64,000 bases of DNA, taken from contig NZ_OY781470.1 of NCBI RefSeq assembly GCF_963676935.1, forward strand, positions 2,824,680 through 2,888,679. The letters are read 5' to 3'. The notes below the pieces were generated by a model. It did no database searches, was not told where the DNA came from, and was given only the letters and a program-made list of their open reading frames with translations. Of this stretch, positions 61,246 to 64,000 are shown piece after piece (positions within the stretch are counted from its first letter, which is position 1; each line of letters opens with the position of its first letter). Source of the DNA: Halarcobacter sp. Lineage in GTDB: Bacteria; Campylobacterota; Campylobacteria; Campylobacterales; Arcobacteraceae. The position numbers and the translations under genes were made by a program.

Positions 61246-64000
61246 ATGTCACAAACACCAGAATTTACACACTTACATTTACATACAGAATATTCACTTT
61301 TAGATGGTGCAAATAAGATTAAACCTTTAGCAAAAAAAGTAAAAGAGATGGGGATGAAAAGTGTTGCCATGACTGACCATGGTAACATGTTTGGAGCTAT
61401 CGACTTTTATAATGCAATGAGAGCTCAAGGGATTAAACCTATAATTGGGATGGAAGCCTATATTCACAACTCTGAAGAGATTGATGATAAAACTACAAGA
61501 CAAAGATTTCACTTATGCTTATATGCAAAAAATGACACAGGATATAAAAACTTAATGTATTTAAGTAGCCAAGCATATATGCACGGTTTTTACTATTATC
61601 CTAGAATAAATAAAAAGCTTTTAAAAGAAAATAGTGAGGGTTTAGTTTGCTCTGCTGCTTGTTTACAAGGAGAGATAAACTGGCACCTAAATACAAACAA
61701 TGAAAGAAATGTAAAATTTGGTGCAAAAGGTTACGATAGAGCAAAAGAGATCGCTTTAGAGTACAAAGAGATTTTTGGTGATGACTTTTATTTAGAGATA
61801 ATGAGACACGGGATTGGTGACCAGTTATTTGTTGATGATATGATTTTAAAAATAGCAAAAGAAACTGGAATAAAAGTTGTTGCTACAAACGATACTCACT
61901 ATTTAGAACAAAAAGATGCTGAAGCTCATGAAGCCTTTATGTGTATTGCAATGAATAAACTTTATGATGACCCAAATAGACTTAGACACTCGGTTCACGA
62001 ATTTTATTTAAAAACACCAGAGCAAGTTGCAAAACTATATGCAGACATTCCCGAAGCAATTGCTGCAACTCAAGAGATTGCAGATAAATGTAATTTAGAG
62101 ATAAAACTAGGTAACCCTACTCCGCCAAACTTTAAATTTACAAGACAAAAGTTAGAAGAATCAAATGTTGCAATTCCTGAGCCTGAGAATGAATACTCTT
62201 TAGTAAATGATATCGCCTTGTTTGAGCACAAATGTTGGGAAGGTTTAGAAAAGCGTTTAGAGATTGTTCCTGAAGATAAACACCAAGAATATAGAGATAG
62301 ACTACAAGTAGAGATTGATATTATCAATAACATGAAGTTCCCAGGATATATGCTAATCGTTTGGGACTTCGTTATTGTTGCAAAACAGATGAAAATACCA
62401 GTAGGACCAGGAAGGGGTTCTGCTGCTGGAAGTTTGGTTGCTTATTCCCTTTTTATTACAGATATTGATCCTATGCCTTATGGTTTACTTTTTGAGAGAT
62501 TCCTAAATCCAGAAAGGGTATCGATGCCCGATATTGATATGGACTTCTGTCAAAGTAGAAGGGGTGAAATTATCGATTATGTTGTTCAACAATATGGTCG
62601 TTCAAATGTTGCACAAATTATCACCTTTGGTAAACTACTTGCAAAAGGGGTTATTAGAGATGTTGCTAGAGTTCTCGATATGCCATACTCAAAAGCAGAT
62701 GCTATGGCAAAACTTATTCCAGATGAACTTGGTATTAATCTTACAGACTCATATGAAAAAGAACCAAAGATTAAAGAGCTTTGTGATGCAGACCCTCAAG
62801 CAAAAAGAGTATGGGAATTTGCTTTAGCCTTAGAAGGTCTAAATAGAAATGCAGGTACTCATGCAGCCGGAGTTGTTATTTCAAATGAACCTTTATGGAA
62901 AAAAACTCCCCTGTTTAAACCTTCAGGTATGGATACCATTGCGACACAATATAATGGTAAGTATGTCGAAGATGTTGACTTAATTAAATTTGACTTCTTA
63001 GGTCTTAAGACCCTTACCGTTATTGATGAAGCAAATAAACTTGTTGAAAAGAGATATGGAAAAAAGATTGACTTCATCCTTGAAGATGTAAATGACCAAG
63101 GAGTTTATGATTTAATTCAATCAGGAAATACAATTGGATTATTCCAGATAGAATCTGCTGGTATGCAAGACCTTGCAAAAAGATTAAAACCTTCAGGTTT
63201 TGAAGATATCATTGCGATGCTAGCACTTTATAGACCAGGACCTATGGAATCAGGGATGCTTGATGACTTCATCGATAGAAAACATGGACGTGCTGAAATT
63301 TCATACTTTTATGATGAATTTGTTGAACCTTTAAAACCTATTCTTGAACCAACCTACGGAGTTATTGTTTACCAAGAGCAAGTTATGCAGATTGTGCAAA
63401 CTATTGGTGGATTCAGCCTTGGAGGTGCCGACTTAGTTAGACGGGCAATGGGTAAAAAGATTAAAGAAGAGATGGATAGACTTAAAGGTGAATTTGCCGA
63501 AGGTGGAGTAAAAAAAGGTTATGTAAAAGAACACTGTGAAGAGCTTTTCGACCTTATTGTAAAATTCGCCGGATATGGTTTTAATAAATCTCACTCGGCA
63601 GCTTATGGTCTTGTTACATTCTATACAAGCTTCTTAAAGAAATATTATCCAACAGAATTTATGGCAGCCTTACTTACACTTGAAAAAGATAATACTGACA
63701 AAGTTGTAAGATATGTTGATGAAGTAAAAAGATTAGATATTGAACTTTTCCCTCCACACATTAATAAATCTGACCTTGTTTTCTCTGCTAGAGAAATAGA
63801 TGGAAAAGAGGTTGTAATGTTTGGTATGGGTGCCATTAAAGGTGCTGGAGATGTTGCTATTAACTCTATTTTAAAAGAAAGAAGAGAAAATGGAGATTTT
63901 AAAGACCTTGGAGACTTTATCTCTAGAATTGATGGAAGTAAAGTTAATAAAAGGGTAATTGAATCTTTGATTAAAGCTGGTGCACTTGATGATTTTGAAT
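61246..64000 (+). CDS. dnaE: DNA polymerase III alpha subunit (5' part)
   Basis: An open frame from ATG 61246 runs off the window after 918 codons. The product is the replicative polymerase. The PHP domain starts FTHLHLHTEYSLLDG (His9, His11, His13) and has MTDHGNMFG near residue 42. The polymerase core has VGPGRGSAAGSLVAY near residue 385 and the catalytic aspartates in MPDIDMDFCQ near residue 427. GYGFNKSHSAAYGLV near residue 780 is the fingers motif. The last visible part enters the helix-hairpin-helix region. The C-terminal OB fold and τ-binding tail lie beyond the edge. Confidence 0.97.
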   Translation, partial: MSQTPEFTHLHLHTEYSLLDGANKIKPLAKKVKEMGMKSVAMTDHGNMFGAIDFYNAMRAQGIKPIIGMEAYIHNSEEIDDKTTRQRFHLCLYAKNDTGYKNLMYLSSQAYMHGFYYYPRINKKLLKENSEGLVCSAACLQGEINWHLNTNNERNVKFGAKGYDRAKEIALEYKEIFGDDFYLEIMRHGIGDQLFVDDMILKIAKETGIKVVATNDTHYLEQKDAEAHEAFMCIAMNKLYDDPNRLRHSVHEFYLKTPEQVAKLYADIPEAIAATQEIADKCNLEIKLGNPTPPNFKFTRQKLEESNVAIPEPENEYSLVNDIALFEHKCWEGLEKRLEIVPEDKHQEYRDRLQVEIDIINNMKFPGYMLIVWDFVIVAKQMKIPVGPGRGSAAGSLVAYSLFITDIDPMPYGLLFERFLNPERVSMPDIDMDFCQSRRGEIIDYVVQQYGRSNVAQIITFGKLLAKGVIRDVARVLDMPYSKADAMAKLIPDELGINLTDSYEKEPKIKELCDADPQAKRVWEFALALEGLNRNAGTHAAGVVISNEPLWKKTPLFKPSGMDTIATQYNGKYVEDVDLIKFDFLGLKTLTVIDEANKLVEKRYGKKIDFILEDVNDQGVYDLIQSGNTIGLFQIESAGMQDLAKRLKPSGFEDIIAMLALYRPGPMESGMLDDFIDRKHGRAEISYFYDEFVEPLKPILEPTYGVIVYQEQVMQIVQTIGGFSLGGADLVRRAMGKKIKEEMDRLKGEFAEGGVKKGYVKEHCEELFDLIVKFAGYGFNKSHSAAYGLVTFYTSFLKKYYPTEFMAALLTLEKDNTDKVVRYVDEVKRLDIELFPPHINKSDLVFSAREIDGKEVVMFGMGAIKGAGDVAINSILKERRENGDFKDLGDFISRIDGSKVNKRVIESLIKAGALDDFE

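Noticed and set aside
61597..63836. Small open frames on both strands inside 61246-64000
   Set aside because: They overlap dnaE, whose frame is open throughout and has all polymerase motifs.

Overview
The window is about 64 kb of AT-rich chromosome that reads as a member of the Campylobacterota, most likely the Arcobacteraceae. The evidence is a complex I operon in the order nuoABCD-X-Y-GHIJKLMN with no NuoE or NuoF (X and Y fill those slots), together with a queH-lpxB-fabZ-lpxA-clpX-mreBC block and short RecJ and CcoG proteins typical of that group. No rRNA or tRNA gene was recognised, and there is no transposase or integrase.

Layout. (1) 1-220: the tail of an unidentified + strand gene. 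(2) 242-14295: a 13-gene minus-strand operon for complex I. The NADH-oxidising module is replaced by two small proteins, which in this phylum points to flavodoxin or ferredoxin as electron donor. (3) 14458-19186: accessory genes (AAA ATPase plus a small membrane protein, AEC transporter, FMN reductase, an orphan 75-aa protein, an HNH-type nuclease). (4) 19334-34504: a complete type I-B CRISPR-Cas locus. It has 93 repeats and 92 spacers, a leader at 25370-25533, and the minus-strand operon cas6-cas8-cas7-cas5-cas3-broN-cas4-cas1-cas2. Repeat polarity, the degenerate repeat at the left end and the cas genes at the right end all indicate minus-strand transcription with new spacers entering at the right. 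A Bro-N (phage antirepressor/DinD-like) gene sits inside the operon between cas3 and cas4 and overlaps cas4 by 4 nt. (5) 34611-38763: a phosphatidylserine decarboxylase-like protein, endonuclease IV, an NDH-2-like NADH dehydrogenase and a small lipoprotein that seems to start at AUA. (6) 38836-46230: the + strand block queH-lpxB-fabZ-lpxA-clpX-mreB-mreC-mmuM (lipid A, cell shape, proteolysis). (7) 46220-56478: ribE (minus), mnmG, a CPA2 antiporter, a PseG-like protein, ccoG, pyrG, recJ. (8) 56473-64000: two FlgO-family lipoproteins, a DJ-1 protein, a GT4 glycosyltransferase, a COG2908 phosphoesterase, a patatin, and the first 918 codons of dnaE.

How the parts fit. Complex I without its NADH module, the separate NDH-2-like enzyme and CcoG (cbb3 oxidase maturation) describe a branched respiratory chain. 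Several of these genes have striking inverted repeats upstream. The CRISPR locus looks intact: every catalytic motif examined is present, and two spacers share one exact edge but differ in length at the other, as expected from repeated acquisition at one PAM. The most unusual item is the Bro-N gene built into the cas operon. Function calls rest on motif reading and family knowledge; no database search was possible.
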